Shown here: positions 1 to 9,389 of the stretch, piece by piece | How positions within the stretch are numbered: position 1 is the stretch's first letter | Layout: every line of letters starts with the position of its first letter | NCBI GenBank assembly: GCA_934216615.1 | Contig: CAKQCB010000011.1 | Location: forward strand, 1-64,000 | DNA from: an uncultured Anaerolineae bacterium | Lineage (GTDB): Bacteria; Chloroflexota; Anaerolineae; Aggregatilineales; Phototrophicaceae | Direction: 5' to 3' | DNA length: 64,000 nt | Notes under the pieces: generated by a model | What the model saw: the letters and a program-made list of their open reading frames with translations, nothing else | What the model was told of the DNA's origin: nothing | Databases searched by the model: none | Position numbers and translations under genes: made by a program

Positions 1-281
1 GACGTAATTCTTTTCGCCCTCTCCCCATGGAGAGGGCACGACCCTGTCGGGGTGAGGTGCTTTTAAAAAATCACAACCACCATAAGGACACGGCTTTAAA
101 GACACCTCACCTGCTTCGCTGATGCTCAGCCGTCCTCTCCATGGGGAGAGGACAAAGGGACGCATCTCATTTTGCGATAGGTTATGTTTCGCGGACAGGG
201 CAAGTCACCGACTTGCCCCTACAAAATCCTGATTTGTGATGTGTTTGGTTTTCCCGCCCCGACGGGGTGAGGTGTTTTTAG
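1..281. repeat. Palindromic intergenic repeat, copy 1
   Basis: Non-coding stretch made of nested palindromes. It contains CCTCTCCCCATGGAGAGG-type hairpins, a CCCCGACGGGG hairpin next to 'GAGGTG', and the hairpin GGGCAAGTC-ACC-GACTTGCCC followed by 'CCTACAAAATCC'. The same modules recur at 6719-6928, 9045-9345 (inverted) and 46463-46603. The block stops just before the end of araB, like the other copies, which also abut gene ends. Looks like a REP/MITE-type dispersed family. I see no ORF in it. Confidence 0.75.
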
Positions 282-297
282 TAACGGTCAGGGGACT

Positions 298-1953
298 TCA
301 CCCCAACCCCAAGGCTTGATTCCGCAACTGCTTCAAGCGTTTCATCACGTTGATTGCCCCGCGTCCAAAGGTGTTATACAGGCGTTGATATTCCTCATAG
401 AGCGCTTGATACACCGCCTGATTTTCCGGAATCGGCTGGATAATTTCCTCTTTCAATTTACCCAGCGCATCAGCGGCTTCGTGAATATCGGCATACACCC
501 CTGCCGCAACGGATGCGTGAATCGCTGCGCCTAGAGCGGGGGTCTGAGTAGACCCCGCCAAACGCAAGGGACGTCCGGTCACATCTGCATAGATTTGGCG
601 AAGCATCGCGTTTTTATCGGGCAGACCGCCCGCCGCGATCAATTCAGTCACTCGCACGCCTTGTTTCTCAAAGGCTTCGATGATCTCACGGGTTCCGAAC
701 GCGGTCGCTTCGATCAAGGCGCGGTAGATGTCGGGCGCGCGGGTGGCGAGTGTCATCCCCACGAGTAACCCACTCAATTCACTGTCGCCGAGCGTAGATC
801 GATTGCCATTCCACCAATCTAAGGCGAGTAAGCCATGTTCGCCGACTTTTTGTTTAGATGCTTCTTGTTCTAAGTAAGCTTGGATGGGTAGACGCGCCCG
901 TTCTGCCGCTTGATAATATTCTTGAGGCACGGCGTTTTCGACAAACCATGCAAAGCTATCGCCAACGCCGGGCTGTCCTGCCTCATAGCCGTACAAGCCA
1001 TCGACCACACCGCCATCAACGACGCCGGAAATTCCTTCCACAAGGTCCATGACAGGGCTGGATAGAATTTGGCAGGTTGATGTCCCCATAATCATGACCA
1101 TCGAACCGGCGCGGGTGGCTTTGACAGCAGGCGCGGCGACGTGTGCATCAATGTTGCCGGATGCCACGGCGATGCCTGCGGGAAGGCCGAGTTTTGACGC
1201 GATTTCGGGTTGTAGCTCACCCGCTTTGGTGCTGAGGGGCACAAACTCACCGTGAACTTTGGTCGCGACCACATCACGGAAATCGGGGTGCAGGGCGGCG
1301 AAATATTCAGGGGTCGGATATTTCCCATCCTGAACCAGCATCTTATACCCCGCTGTGCTCACACTGCGCACCAAATTGCCCGTCAACTGCCACACAATCC
1401 AATCGGCAGACTCGATGAACACTTCAGTAGCGGCGTAAATATGAGGCGCTTCATCTAATATCTGTAAGAGTTTGCTGAAGAACCATTCTGATGAGTAGTT
1501 CCCCCCGTAGCGCGCCAACCAATATTCCCCGCGCTCTTTGGCAACCGCATTGATGCGATCCGCCTGCGGTTGGCTGGCATGATGTTTCCACAATTTGACG
1601 TACGCGTGCGGTTCATTGACGTATTCAGGTACAAAAGACAGAGGCGTGCCGTCTTTTAACGTTGGCATCGGTGAACTTGAGGTGAAGTCGATCCCAATCC
1701 CCACGACTTGCGCGGGGTCCACACCACTCTGCTGCAGAACGGCGGGCACGGTTTCATATAAGACTTGTAGATAATCGGCCGCATTTTGTAAGGCCCATTC
1801 AGGGGGGAGTCGTTGACCGTTCGCCGTGAGCGTTTCGCTCATCACCCCATGCGGATATTCATAGACCGCAGTCGCCACTTCCGCGCCTGTTTTGACATCG
1901 ACCAGCAGTGCCCGTCCAGATAACGTCCCAAAATCAATTCCAATGGTGTACAT
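298..1953 (-). CDS. araB: L-ribulokinase
   Basis: 551 residues, the usual length of bacterial ribulokinase. It phosphorylates L-ribulose with ATP in the cytosolic L-arabinose pathway. FGGY-kinase features are visible: N-terminal phosphate-binding 'IGIDFGTLSGRALLVD', 'GIDFTSSSPMPT', the hinge/active-site region 'ASGNIDAHVAAPA', 'MIMGTSTC', and the C-terminal ATP-site segment 'TAFGTREIIEAFEKQG' with 'AAGGLPDKN'. ATG start at 1953 lies in the 124-bp gap shared with the divergent aldolase gene, so co-regulation is possible. No araA or araD lies in the window. Other FGGY kinases are less likely because the ribulokinase-type N-terminus and length match. Confidence 0.9.
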   Translation of the reverse strand: MYTIGIDFGTLSGRALLVDVKTGAEVATAVYEYPHGVMSETLTANGQRLPPEWALQNAADYLQVLYETVPAVLQQSGVDPAQVVGIGIDFTSSSPMPTLKDGTPLSFVPEYVNEPHAYVKLWKHHASQPQADRINAVAKERGEYWLARYGGNYSSEWFFSKLLQILDEAPHIYAATEVFIESADWIVWQLTGNLVRSVSTAGYKMLVQDGKYPTPEYFAALHPDFRDVVATKVHGEFVPLSTKAGELQPEIASKLGLPAGIAVASGNIDAHVAAPAVKATRAGSMVMIMGTSTCQILSSPVMDLVEGISGVVDGGVVDGLYGYEAGQPGVGDSFAWFVENAVPQEYYQAAERARLPIQAYLEQEASKQKVGEHGLLALDWWNGNRSTLGDSELSGLLVGMTLATRAPDIYRALIEATAFGTREIIEAFEKQGVRVTELIAAGGLPDKNAMLRQIYADVTGRPLRLAGSTQTPALGAAIHASVAAGVYADIHEAADALGKLKEEIIQPIPENQAVYQALYEEYQRLYNTFGRGAINVMKRLKQLRNQALGLG

Positions 1954-2017
1954 AAATGACCTTTAACCTACTCAACAAAATATTTTGCAATAATGCCCCT
2001 ATTTTAACGCCTTATTT

Positions 2018-2045
2018 TTGATGTGATAGTACACTTGGATACACT
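2018..2045 (+). promoter_or_regulatory. Possible sigma70-type promoter for the aldolase gene
   Basis: TTGATG (2018-2023), 16-bp spacer, TACACT (2040-2045), about 35 bases upstream of the ribosome binding site GAAGGA. Only a sequence match in a short divergent intergenic gap; weak. Confidence 0.3.
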
Positions 2046-2086
2046 CAATCAATGACCTCATAAAACAACTGAAGGAAATGTGGCGC

Positions 2087-2956
2087 ATGGCTCTTTGTAA
2101 TCCTCTACACTGGTTAAAACGTGCCCAAGATGAAGGCTTTGCGATTGGCGCATTTAACGCCAACACCATCGAACAGGCACAGGCCATTGTCAACGCCGCC
2201 GAAGCGGAAAACGCGCCCGTGTTCATCCAAGTGAGCCACCGCGCTTTACAATATATGGGCAGTGGAAATGAGATCGTCGGCATGCAATACGTGGCCGCTT
2301 TTGGCAAAGTGGCGGCGCAATCGGTACGGGTTCCGGTCGCGTTGCATTTGGATCATGCCACCGAACAAGAAGTGATCATGGCGTGTGCGCTCGGTTTCAC
2401 GTCTGTGATGTTCGACGGCAGTTTGCTCAGCTATGAAGAAAATGTCGCCATCACAAAACGCCTTGCCGAAATCACACGTTCCGCCAATGTCTGTTTAGAA
2501 GCAGAACTGGGCGAAGTCCCCAAACCACATGACCCGAATCAACTGCATGATGTAGAGGCGCTGACCGACCCTGAAGAAGCCTCTGCATTTGTCAACGCGA
2601 CAGGCATCGATACTTTGGCGGTCGCGCTCGGATCGGTTCACGGCGTTCAAGAAAAACAGATTTCGCTCGACCTGCATCGCTTACAAAGCATTAAAAATCG
2701 TGTGGATATTCCGTTGGTACTGCATGGATCATCAGGCGTAGAAGATGTCCACATCCAAGAGGGGATTCGCTTGGGATTACGCAAGATCAACGTCGCGACA
2801 CAAATGAACGGACACTTTACCCACGCCGTGAGAAAAACCTTACAAGCTGATGAAAAACGTTCCGACCCGCGTCCATACCTCACCGCAGGGCGCGATGCCA
2901 TGCAAGCCGCCGTTCAAGAACGACTGCGTTTTTTCGGGGCGTCGGGTAAGGCCTAA
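2087..2956 (+). CDS. Class II (zinc) fructose/tagatose-bisphosphate aldolase family
   Basis: 289 residues from the ATG at 2087. I prefer this start because GAAGGA (2071-2076) lies 10 bases before it but only 1 base before the upstream in-frame ATG at 2078. Class II aldolases cleave ketose bisphosphates to DHAP and an aldehyde, using zinc. Visible motifs: 'GAFNANTIEQAQAIV' near the N-terminus, the zinc-site 'ALHLDHATE', 'SVMFDGS', 'EAELGEV' and 'LVLHGSSGV' followed by 'KINVATQM' near the phosphate site. It may act on fructose-1,6-bisphosphate, tagatose bisphosphate or another sugar phosphate; the motifs do not decide. It is divergent from araB, so a role in sugar catabolism is plausible. Confidence 0.88.
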   Translation: MALCNPLHWLKRAQDEGFAIGAFNANTIEQAQAIVNAAEAENAPVFIQVSHRALQYMGSGNEIVGMQYVAAFGKVAAQSVRVPVALHLDHATEQEVIMACALGFTSVMFDGSLLSYEENVAITKRLAEITRSANVCLEAELGEVPKPHDPNQLHDVEALTDPEEASAFVNATGIDTLAVALGSVHGVQEKQISLDLHRLQSIKNRVDIPLVLHGSSGVEDVHIQEGIRLGLRKINVATQMNGHFTHAVRKTLQADEKRSDPRPYLTAGRDAMQAAVQERLRFFGASGKA

Positions 2957-3144
2957 ACCTCAGAGATGTCTTAAAGAAACTCATTTTTTATAATTTTGGT
3001 GTAGGATTATGGCTCAGGAACAGTTACTCCTTATGCCTTTTAACCCTGTATAAAAATCCCCACTTTTCTCAAACTCGATGCAGTTCATATGGAATGATTG
3101 GGGATATCTTTCTTATCAAGCCTTTAAGGAGCGTGTAAGAGCGG

Positions 3145-4488
3145 ATGGAAATTTTAATCCTTGTCATTATTAGCTTGATCAACGGCTTATTTTCGATGTC
3201 CGAAGCGGGCGTGATCGCTACACGTCGGGCACGTTTGCAGCAGCTTGCTGATCGTGGCAACCAAAATGCTGAGGCTGCTCTTAAATTGGTCGATAATCCC
3301 AACCAATTTCTCTCGACGGTACAAATTTTCATCACGTTGATCGGCATTATCAGCGGTTATTTCGGTGGCGCTGCAATCTCATCTCAAATTGCTGATCTGC
3401 TCAGAGGTACGTTTTTAGCACCTTATGCGACCACGCTCGGCTCTGTGTTGGTCATTTTATTGACCACCTATCTCTCGCTCATCCTCGGCGAACTTGTGCC
3501 GAAACGTCTCGCGTTACGCGCACCCGAACGGATCGCCGTCCTGATTGCGCCGTTCATGGCGTTTCTCTCGCGTCTTACCGCGCCACTCGTCTGGTTCTTA
3601 GGCGTGTCTACCGAAGCGGTTTTGTATGTTTTGGGTGCGCGGAATACCCAAGAAGCGCCCGTCACAGAAGAAGAAATCAAGACGATGATCCAGCAAGGGG
3701 TCGAAGCCGGTGTGTTTGAAGAAAGTGAGCATGATTTGGTCGCGGGTATCTTCCGTTTTGGAGATGCGCGCGTGAGTTCGCTCATGACGCCTCGTACCGA
3801 TGTCATCTGGCTCGATGTGACGGATAAAGACGGCAAGAACCGCTCGACCATCCGCAACCATGATTACTCTCGATTCCCCGTGTGTGATGAGACGTTAGAT
3901 CATGTGTTGGGCATTGTCGAAACCAAAGATATTTTATCAGCGATGTTAGACGGTAAACGCTTTGATATCCGCAAAGCGGTGAAGCCCGCCATTTTTGTGC
4001 CACAAAACCTAAATGCCTCTGAACTGCTGGATAAATTTCGTACAAGTAGCACGCACTTGGCCGTCGTCCTCGACGAGTATGGCAGTCTCGCAGGGATCAT
4101 CACCATGCAAGACATCCTCGAAGCCATTGTGGGGGATGTCGAAGGTGAGTCCGAGACTTTATTAGAAGATGGAACGTATATCTTTGAAGGTCTTATGGCG
4201 ATTGATGAAGTCAAAGATATGTTGTACTTGGACGACCTTCCGGGCGAACACGAACGCTATGAAACCGTCAACGGTTTTATGATGTTTCTGCTTGGGAAAC
4301 TGCCCGAAGTCAATGACGCGGTGGAATGGGCGGGCTATCAGTTTAAAGTGTTGGCAATTGAGGGACGGCGTATTGACCGCCTCGCCGTGACGCGCATCAC
4401 AGAAAACACGGTCGATGAAGCATCGCGCGCGACGTCGTTGCCGGATGAAGCGAACTTTGGCGGTACAAGCGAAAATCTAACTGAGTAA
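3145..4488 (+). CDS. CNNM/CorC-type membrane protein (DUF21, CBS pair, CorC_HlyC)
   Basis: 447 residues. The first 150 or so hold four hydrophobic segments of a DUF21 domain ('MEILILVIISLINGLFSMSE', 'NPNQFLSTVQIFITLIGI'). A linker carrying 'VTEEEIKTMIQQGVEAGVFEESE' leads to a CBS-domain pair (about 205-330, including 'MTPRTDVIWLD' and 'LAVVLDEYGSLAGIITMQD'), then a C-terminal CorC_HlyC transporter-associated domain. The family is linked to magnesium or cobalt efflux and was formerly called hemolysin C; substrate unknown here. It is followed 6 bases later by a response regulator gene, suggesting one transcript. Confidence 0.88.
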   Translation: MEILILVIISLINGLFSMSEAGVIATRRARLQQLADRGNQNAEAALKLVDNPNQFLSTVQIFITLIGIISGYFGGAAISSQIADLLRGTFLAPYATTLGSVLVILLTTYLSLILGELVPKRLALRAPERIAVLIAPFMAFLSRLTAPLVWFLGVSTEAVLYVLGARNTQEAPVTEEEIKTMIQQGVEAGVFEESEHDLVAGIFRFGDARVSSLMTPRTDVIWLDVTDKDGKNRSTIRNHDYSRFPVCDETLDHVLGIVETKDILSAMLDGKRFDIRKAVKPAIFVPQNLNASELLDKFRTSSTHLAVVLDEYGSLAGIITMQDILEAIVGDVEGESETLLEDGTYIFEGLMAIDEVKDMLYLDDLPGEHERYETVNGFMMFLLGKLPEVNDAVEWAGYQFKVLAIEGRRIDRLAVTRITENTVDEASRATSLPDEANFGGTSENLTE

Positions 4489-4494
4489 AAACGT

Positions 4495-5181
4495 ATGGGT
4501 GATACGATTCTGATTGTAGACGACGAAAATCATATTATTGATCTTGCGCGCATGTATTTAGAAGCGGAAGGTTTTCAGGTCGATTTTGCGCTGGATGGCA
4601 AACAAGCCCTGCAAAAAATCCTGAATAATCCCCCTGCTTTGATTGTGTTGGATTTAATGCTTCCTGAACTTGACGGTTGGGAAGTCTGTCGTCGGGTGCG
4701 CGCCGCCAGTGACCTGCCGATTATCATGCTCACCGCTCGCAGTGAAGATATTGATCGCATCGTCGGGTTAGAGCTAGGTGCAGACGATTACCTGACGAAG
4801 CCGTTTAATCCGCGTGAACTGACGGCGCGCGTGAAAGCAATTTTACGGCGGGTCGAAAAGCGTGATCATTCATCCTCCTCCAGCGACCGTATCATCAACC
4901 TCGGCAACCTGACGCTCTACCCTGACCGCAGGGTAGTCACCGTGAATGGCAAATCCATCGACCTGCGCATGAAAGAGTACGATCTTTTATTGACGCTGGC
5001 CGAAAATAAGGGCATCGTCTTCAGTCGTGAGAAACTGCTCAATGTGGTGTGGGGATATGATTTTGCAGGCGAAACCCGTACCGTAGATGTACACATCGCC
5101 CATTTACGGCACAAATTAAAAGACATGAACCCCGCCATTGAAACCGTGTGGGGTGTCGGTTATCGCATTGATACTGTGTAA
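4495..5181 (+). CDS. OmpR/PhoB-type response regulator
   Basis: 228 residues. The receiver domain (about 3-118) shows acidic pocket D9-D10, phospho-acceptor D53 in 'VLDLMLPELDGWE', T80 and K102 in 'YLTKPF'. A Ser-rich linker leads to a C-terminal winged helix with 'LRMKEYDLLLTLAENKG' and 'RTVDVHIAHLRHKLK', typical of OmpR-type DNA binding. The sensor kinase gene starts 14 bases after the stop, so the two form a pair. The target genes are not evident. Confidence 0.95.
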   Translation: MGDTILIVDDENHIIDLARMYLEAEGFQVDFALDGKQALQKILNNPPALIVLDLMLPELDGWEVCRRVRAASDLPIIMLTARSEDIDRIVGLELGADDYLTKPFNPRELTARVKAILRRVEKRDHSSSSSDRIINLGNLTLYPDRRVVTVNGKSIDLRMKEYDLLLTLAENKGIVFSREKLLNVVWGYDFAGETRTVDVHIAHLRHKLKDMNPAIETVWGVGYRIDTV

Positions 5182-5195
5182 GGGGTGGTGATGGC

Positions 5196-6710
5196 GTGAC
5201 ACCATCAGAAGTGAAAAAATCACCAACTAAGAGCTGGCTTTCTACGCTTCGCGCTCGCCTGCTTCTTAGTTATGTTTTGCTTTTAGTCTTGTTGGTTGGG
5301 GTCACAACCATCTCGCTTTTGGTGATTTTAAATACACGCCCTGCACCGCCTGAACAAACTTACCGTCAACTCGCCACGATTGCGCTCAACACCAACTTAA
5401 GAAACATCTTACCCGAATTACGCACGGGCATTATTCGTTTTCGCCAGCCGGACTTTGAAGCGTTATATGCCCAATTAGATACGATTGCGACACAGCAAAG
5501 CGTGCGCATCTTGATCATGAGCATGCCTCAGCTCATTGTTCTATTCGACAGCGCCGACGAATATGCGACGGGCGATACACTGACGGCAACCTACAGTCAG
5601 TATTCGCTTCCTTCCAATATCACCAATTACACACGCCCAAGATCAAATGTCTTAGCGGGCGCTTTCATTGATAAAACCAATGCCGAATGGCTGTACCTCG
5701 CGCTCGAAGGCTTGAGCATCAGCAACCAGCAGTATGCGCTGATCTTTGCGCAACCGCGCCCTTCGCAAAGCCTGCAAGATGCCCTACAAGATTTCGGGAC
5801 TGAAATTGTCCCGCTCATTTTACAAGTGACATTAGGCGGATTGGCGATTGCCGTTTTCCTCGCGGTGGTCATCTCACGCAATATTGGCAGTTCGCTCAAA
5901 GATTTGGTGTATGCCGCAGACCGCGTTGCCGATGGTGATTATGAGCATCGTGTGCCCGTCGCGGGGCCAGTGGAGGTTCGCGCTGTCGCTGAAGCCTTTA
6001 ATCAGATGAGTGCCGAGGTTCAGTCTGAACGCAAAGCGCAACAAAATTTCTTGGTGAATGTCTCTCACGATCTTAAAACCCCACTCACGTCGATTCAGGG
6101 TTTCGCCCAAGCGATTGTCGATGGCGCTACATCCGAGCCAGCCAAAGCCGCTCAAATTATCTATGATGAAGCGTCTCGCCTTAACCGTATGGTGGTTGAA
6201 CTCACCGACCTTGCGCGGTTAGATGCGGGCAGTTTGCCCCTGCAAAAAATGCCCATCGACCTGAGCCAACTCGTCAGTGCAATCAGCCAGCGGTTGGCGA
6301 TTGTGGCGGCAGAAAAAAGTATCACCCTGAAAACCGATTTATCGCCCATGCCTATCGTCGAAGCGGATGGGGATCGTTTGGCGCAGGTGGTCACCAACTT
6401 GATCGGCAACGCGATCAAATTCACTCCGCCAGAAGGCGAAATCCATATTCAAACGCGCATGCAACATCAAGGCGTGGAATTGATCGTGCGCGATTCGGGC
6501 ATTGGCATTACGGAAGAAGAAATGCCCCGCATCTTCGAACGTTTTTATCAGGTCGATAAAGCTCGTGGGCCGAAGCGTGGCACAGGCTTAGGGTTAGCTA
6601 TCGTCCGCGAGATCATCGCCACACATGGAGGGCAGGTATCCGTTTCTAGCGACGCAGGTCAAGGATCAACTTTCACGGTGTGGTTGCCCTCGCCAGTGTT
6701 GAGGCGGTGA
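5196..6710 (+). CDS. Membrane sensor histidine kinase
   Basis: 504 residues, GTG start at 5196 behind the purine-rich AGGGGTGG; the nearby ATG at 5191 is closed by a stop at once. Domain order: TM helix about 21-45, extracytoplasmic sensor region about 46-205 of no family I recognise, TM helix about 206-226, HAMP, HisKA with phospho-acceptor H291 in 'NVSHDLKTPLTSIQGF', then HATPase with the N box (N405 in 'NLIGNAIKFTP'), 'DSGIGI' and 'GTGLGLAIV'. Partner of the preceding response regulator. The stop codon runs directly into a palindromic repeat. Confidence 0.95.
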   Translation: MTPSEVKKSPTKSWLSTLRARLLLSYVLLLVLLVGVTTISLLVILNTRPAPPEQTYRQLATIALNTNLRNILPELRTGIIRFRQPDFEALYAQLDTIATQQSVRILIMSMPQLIVLFDSADEYATGDTLTATYSQYSLPSNITNYTRPRSNVLAGAFIDKTNAEWLYLALEGLSISNQQYALIFAQPRPSQSLQDALQDFGTEIVPLILQVTLGGLAIAVFLAVVISRNIGSSLKDLVYAADRVADGDYEHRVPVAGPVEVRAVAEAFNQMSAEVQSERKAQQNFLVNVSHDLKTPLTSIQGFAQAIVDGATSEPAKAAQIIYDEASRLNRMVVELTDLARLDAGSLPLQKMPIDLSQLVSAISQRLAIVAAEKSITLKTDLSPMPIVEADGDRLAQVVTNLIGNAIKFTPPEGEIHIQTRMQHQGVELIVRDSGIGITEEEMPRIFERFYQVDKARGPKRGTGLGLAIVREIIATHGGQVSVSSDAGQGSTFTVWLPSPVLRR

Positions 6711-6718
6711 GATGATAT

Positions 6719-6928
6719 CTTTTAAAGACATCTCACGTGCTACGCTGATGCTTAGCCGCCCTCTCCGTGGGGAGAGGACAAAGGACGTTTCTCATTTTGA
6801 GGTAGGTTATATGTTGTGGGCAAGTCACCGACTTGCCCCTACAAAAATCCTGATTTGTGATGTGTTTAGTTTTCCCGTCCTCTCCCCATGGAGAGGGCAC
6901 GACCCCGTCGGGGTGAGGTGCCCCTCTT
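6719..6928. repeat. Palindromic intergenic repeat, copy 2
   Basis: Same orientation and module order as the second half of the copy at 1-281: 'TTAAAGACATCTCAC', the CCTCTCCGTGGGGAGAGG hairpin, GGGCAAGTC-ACC-GACTTGCCC, 'ATCCTGATTTGTGATG', then CCTCTCCCCATGGAGAGG and CCCCGTCGGGG. It fills the gap between two convergent genes. Confidence 0.8.
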
Positions 6929-6939
6929 GCCAAAGCGAT

Positions 6940-7848
6940 TTAATCGGCCATTTCGGCTTCGGCTTGATCTTTTTCACTTTCGTTTTGGCGTAAACGGCGA
7001 TAGGTCGCTTGCATCACCAACGCATCGGCCACATGGAAAGGCAGAGGCGCTTCAACAGCCGCCGTTCCTTCGACACCAAAATCACTGAAAGCTTGCAATA
7101 ACTCGCGATAGCGAATGTCGGCCTCATTCAAGGGCACATGATTGCGTTCACCTTTTGCAGAGTATTCAATTCCACTGAGATGAAAATGGACATTTTTCAT
7201 GCCGTAGTCGCCGAGACCATCGCGTAGGCGAGTGAGCGCGTCGCTAAATTCCTCGTAACTGTTGAATGACCCATCCCCTGTACGAGCATGAAGATGAGCC
7301 CAATCAATGGCAGGCAAAACCCCTGGCACGTCTTTGCTCAGTTGGATGGTTTCATCTAAGGTGCCGAACATGGCAGATTTGCCCATCGTCTCTGGGCGCA
7401 AAATGACATCAACCTTTTCTTCGCGCAGAATCCCTGTGAGTTCGAGCAACTTTTCTTTGGCGCGTTCGTAAACCTGTTCCGGTGGTTGGCTATGATACGA
7501 CCCGGGATGAAACACGATATCACGCGCTCCGGCCAAAAATCCTTTTCGTGCCGCCGCCAAAAGACGTTGATCGCTCTTTTCCATCAGTTCGGCTGTTTGG
7601 CTGTTCAGGTTGATGTAATAGGGCGCGTGGATGCTGAGGCTCACGTTGTGCTTTTGACTGGTGGCCTTGATCTCTGCGCATGTTTCGTCGCTCACACGAA
7701 CGCTTTGCACCCAAGCAATTTCAAGATGGTCAAGTCCTAAGATGCGAATATGCTCGATTGCCGCCGGCGTTCCGCTGGTTGGCGCACTTTGGGGAGAACC
7801 CACCGTTCCAAAACGCAGGGGATCTAACTGCTTGATTTCTTTAGCCAC
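6940..7848 (-). CDS. AP endonuclease 2 / endonuclease IV-like TIM-barrel protein
   Basis: 302 residues from a GTG at 7848, chosen because AAGGAT lies 6 bases upstream; the longer ATG-started reading has no such site. Motifs fit the Nfo-like xylose-isomerase-like TIM barrel: 'LSIHAPYYINL', 'IVFHPGSYHS', 'LRPETMGK', 'AIDWAHLHART', 'HFHLSGIEYS' and a late 'AAVEAPLPF'. The His, Glu and Asp residues at strand ends suggest a metal centre. Members repair abasic DNA, but some relatives are sugar isomerases, so the substrate is not certain. Convergent with the histidine kinase gene. Confidence 0.78.
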   Translation of the reverse strand: MAKEIKQLDPLRFGTVGSPQSAPTSGTPAAIEHIRILGLDHLEIAWVQSVRVSDETCAEIKATSQKHNVSLSIHAPYYINLNSQTAELMEKSDQRLLAAARKGFLAGARDIVFHPGSYHSQPPEQVYERAKEKLLELTGILREEKVDVILRPETMGKSAMFGTLDETIQLSKDVPGVLPAIDWAHLHARTGDGSFNSYEEFSDALTRLRDGLGDYGMKNVHFHLSGIEYSAKGERNHVPLNEADIRYRELLQAFSDFGVEGTAAVEAPLPFHVADALVMQATYRRLRQNESEKDQAEAEMAD

Positions 7849-7970
7849 GAAACGATCCTTATCACAAATACGTATAGGGGGATGAACTAGAATTACCCTC
7901 AAGTTTAACATACATCCGCGATATTTTGGGATGTATAAACGAACAAATGTTTTGAGAGCAGGTATGTCCT

Positions 7971-8288
7971 ATGAGTCTTCAACAGATAAAACACACGTAT
8001 GTTTTTAGCTTAAAATCATTTTTGGTAAATGCGGTCTTGTTCGCGACAGTGGTGATTTTGCTCGTCGTCCTTAATCCCCGTTTTGCACTTCCTATTCTGA
8101 TTGCATGGAGCGGGGTTTTAGCATTACATTTTATTTTTATGGTCTCGCATTTTGTGGAAAGTCGGCAAGAAAAAACGAAGGGTTTCACTGAAAAAGAGAA
8201 ACCTGCGCACGTCATATTAGGGGATGATGGCGAATTGGTTTATGGTGTAGAGGATAGCAAAGAATCACACCAGCAAAGCCGCCTGTAA
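7971..8288 (+). CDS. Small two-helix membrane protein
   Basis: 105 residues. Two hydrophobic helices (about 18-35 and 40-60, 'VNAVLFATVVILLVVL' and 'LPILIAWSGVLALHFIFMV') precede a charged cytoplasmic tail with 'DDGELVYGVED'. The arrangement resembles small 2TM-domain proteins, but I do not recognise a specific family. It is followed 22 bases later by an M50-like peptidase gene and may share its transcript. Confidence 0.65.
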   Translation: MSLQQIKHTYVFSLKSFLVNAVLFATVVILLVVLNPRFALPILIAWSGVLALHFIFMVSHFVESRQEKTKGFTEKEKPAHVILGDDGELVYGVEDSKESHQQSRL

Positions 8289-8310
8289 TTCAATCTATGG
8301 GATAACACTT

Positions 8311-9033
8311 ATGCATTCTACAACCGAACGCCCCTCATTTTTAACCCAACGTCGCACCTTGATCTATGCTCTCATCGCAGGGGTGATTGTGTATGTGTTG
8401 TGGAACATTCCGCAGTTGGATTTTATCGTGTATCCGCTGCGCTTATTTGTCACCTTTGTGCATGAAACGGCGCACGGTTTGGCGGCGCTCATCACGGGTG
8501 GACAGATTGATCGTCTACAGGTATTTGCCAATGGTGCAGGGGTCGCTACGACGCGCGGGGGCATACGCTGGATTATCATCCCAGCAGGTTATTTAGGAGC
8601 GGCGGCCTTTGGCGCGGGCTTGTTTTATGTGATTAATCGGTTTGGAAATGTGAAGCGCATCAGCATTGTGCTGGGGATTTTGACAGCGTTAGTAGCGATC
8701 TTATTTACAAATTTGCTCTCGACGGCCTTTTTGATCGGCTTAGGGATTGCTGCCTTGTTAATCGGCATTGGTATCAAGGCACACGAGGACATTGCTCTAT
8801 TGGTGTTGGATGTGCTGGCGATTATCACAGGGTTGAATGCGGTTTTAGACCTGTTTTCTTTGTCGCGTTCGATCCATATGTCTGTGGGCAGTGTACGAAA
8901 CGATGCAGTCGCGTTTTCGGCCCAAGTCGCGCCAATTATCCCGCCCGTGATTTGGGCATTGTTATGGTCCGCGTTGGCGGTTTTGATGCTCGGCGCAGCG
9001 GTTTACTACACGTTTATCAAGCGGAAGTTTTAG
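8311..9033 (+). CDS. M50B-like integral membrane zinc peptidase
   Basis: 240 residues, nearly all hydrophobic with about six TM segments. The metal-binding 'HETAHGLAALITGG' sits at the end of the second helix, matching the HExxH of the M50B-like group, and 'AGYLGAAAFGAGLFY' follows. These proteins are predicted site-2-type proteases or relatives; the substrate is unknown. No PDZ domain is present. The gene ends against a palindromic repeat block. Confidence 0.78.
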   Translation: MHSTTERPSFLTQRRTLIYALIAGVIVYVLWNIPQLDFIVYPLRLFVTFVHETAHGLAALITGGQIDRLQVFANGAGVATTRGGIRWIIIPAGYLGAAAFGAGLFYVINRFGNVKRISIVLGILTALVAILFTNLLSTAFLIGLGIAALLIGIGIKAHEDIALLVLDVLAIITGLNAVLDLFSLSRSIHMSVGSVRNDAVAFSAQVAPIIPPVIWALLWSALAVLMLGAAVYYTFIKRKF

Positions 9034-9044
9034 GGGGCTGGTTG

Positions 9045-9345
9045 CGAAGGGCACCTCCCCCCGACGGGGTCGTGCCCTCTCCGTGGGGAGAGGGCGAAAA
9101 GAATCACGTCGTAAATTAGGATTTTGTAGGGGCAAGGCATCGCCTTGCCCCTACAGGTTTGTCTTATTTTGCCTTTTGTCCTCTCCGTGGGAAGAGGACG
9201 AGAAAAGAATTACGTCGAAATCAGGGATTTTGTAGGGGCAAGTCGGTGACTTGCCCACAACATATAACCTGACCCTGTTCGCGCTTTTGTCCTCTCCCCA
9301 CGGAGAGGACGGCTGAGCGCCAGCGAAGCAGGTGAGGTACTTTTA
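9045..9345. repeat. Palindromic intergenic repeat, copy 3 (inverted, compound)
   Basis: Contains CCCCCGACGGGG, CCTCTCCGTGGGGAGAGG, a variant hairpin GGGGCAAGGC-ATC-GCCTTGCCCC, and then the standard hairpin GGGCAAGTC-GGT-GACTTGCCC with 'CACAACATATAACCT', ending with CCTCTCCCCACGGAGAGG and 'GGTGAGGTAC'. Orientation is opposite to copies 1, 2 and 4, and two hairpin units are present. It separates two convergent genes. Confidence 0.8.
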
Positions 9346-9389
9346 AACGGACAAAGCCTGCATTGTCACTACACATCATGAAGTCTTCT

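Noticed and set aside
4575-5138. Minus-strand frames under the response regulator gene
   Set aside because: Antisense shadows of a well-supported gene, with no ribosome binding site or recognisable motif.
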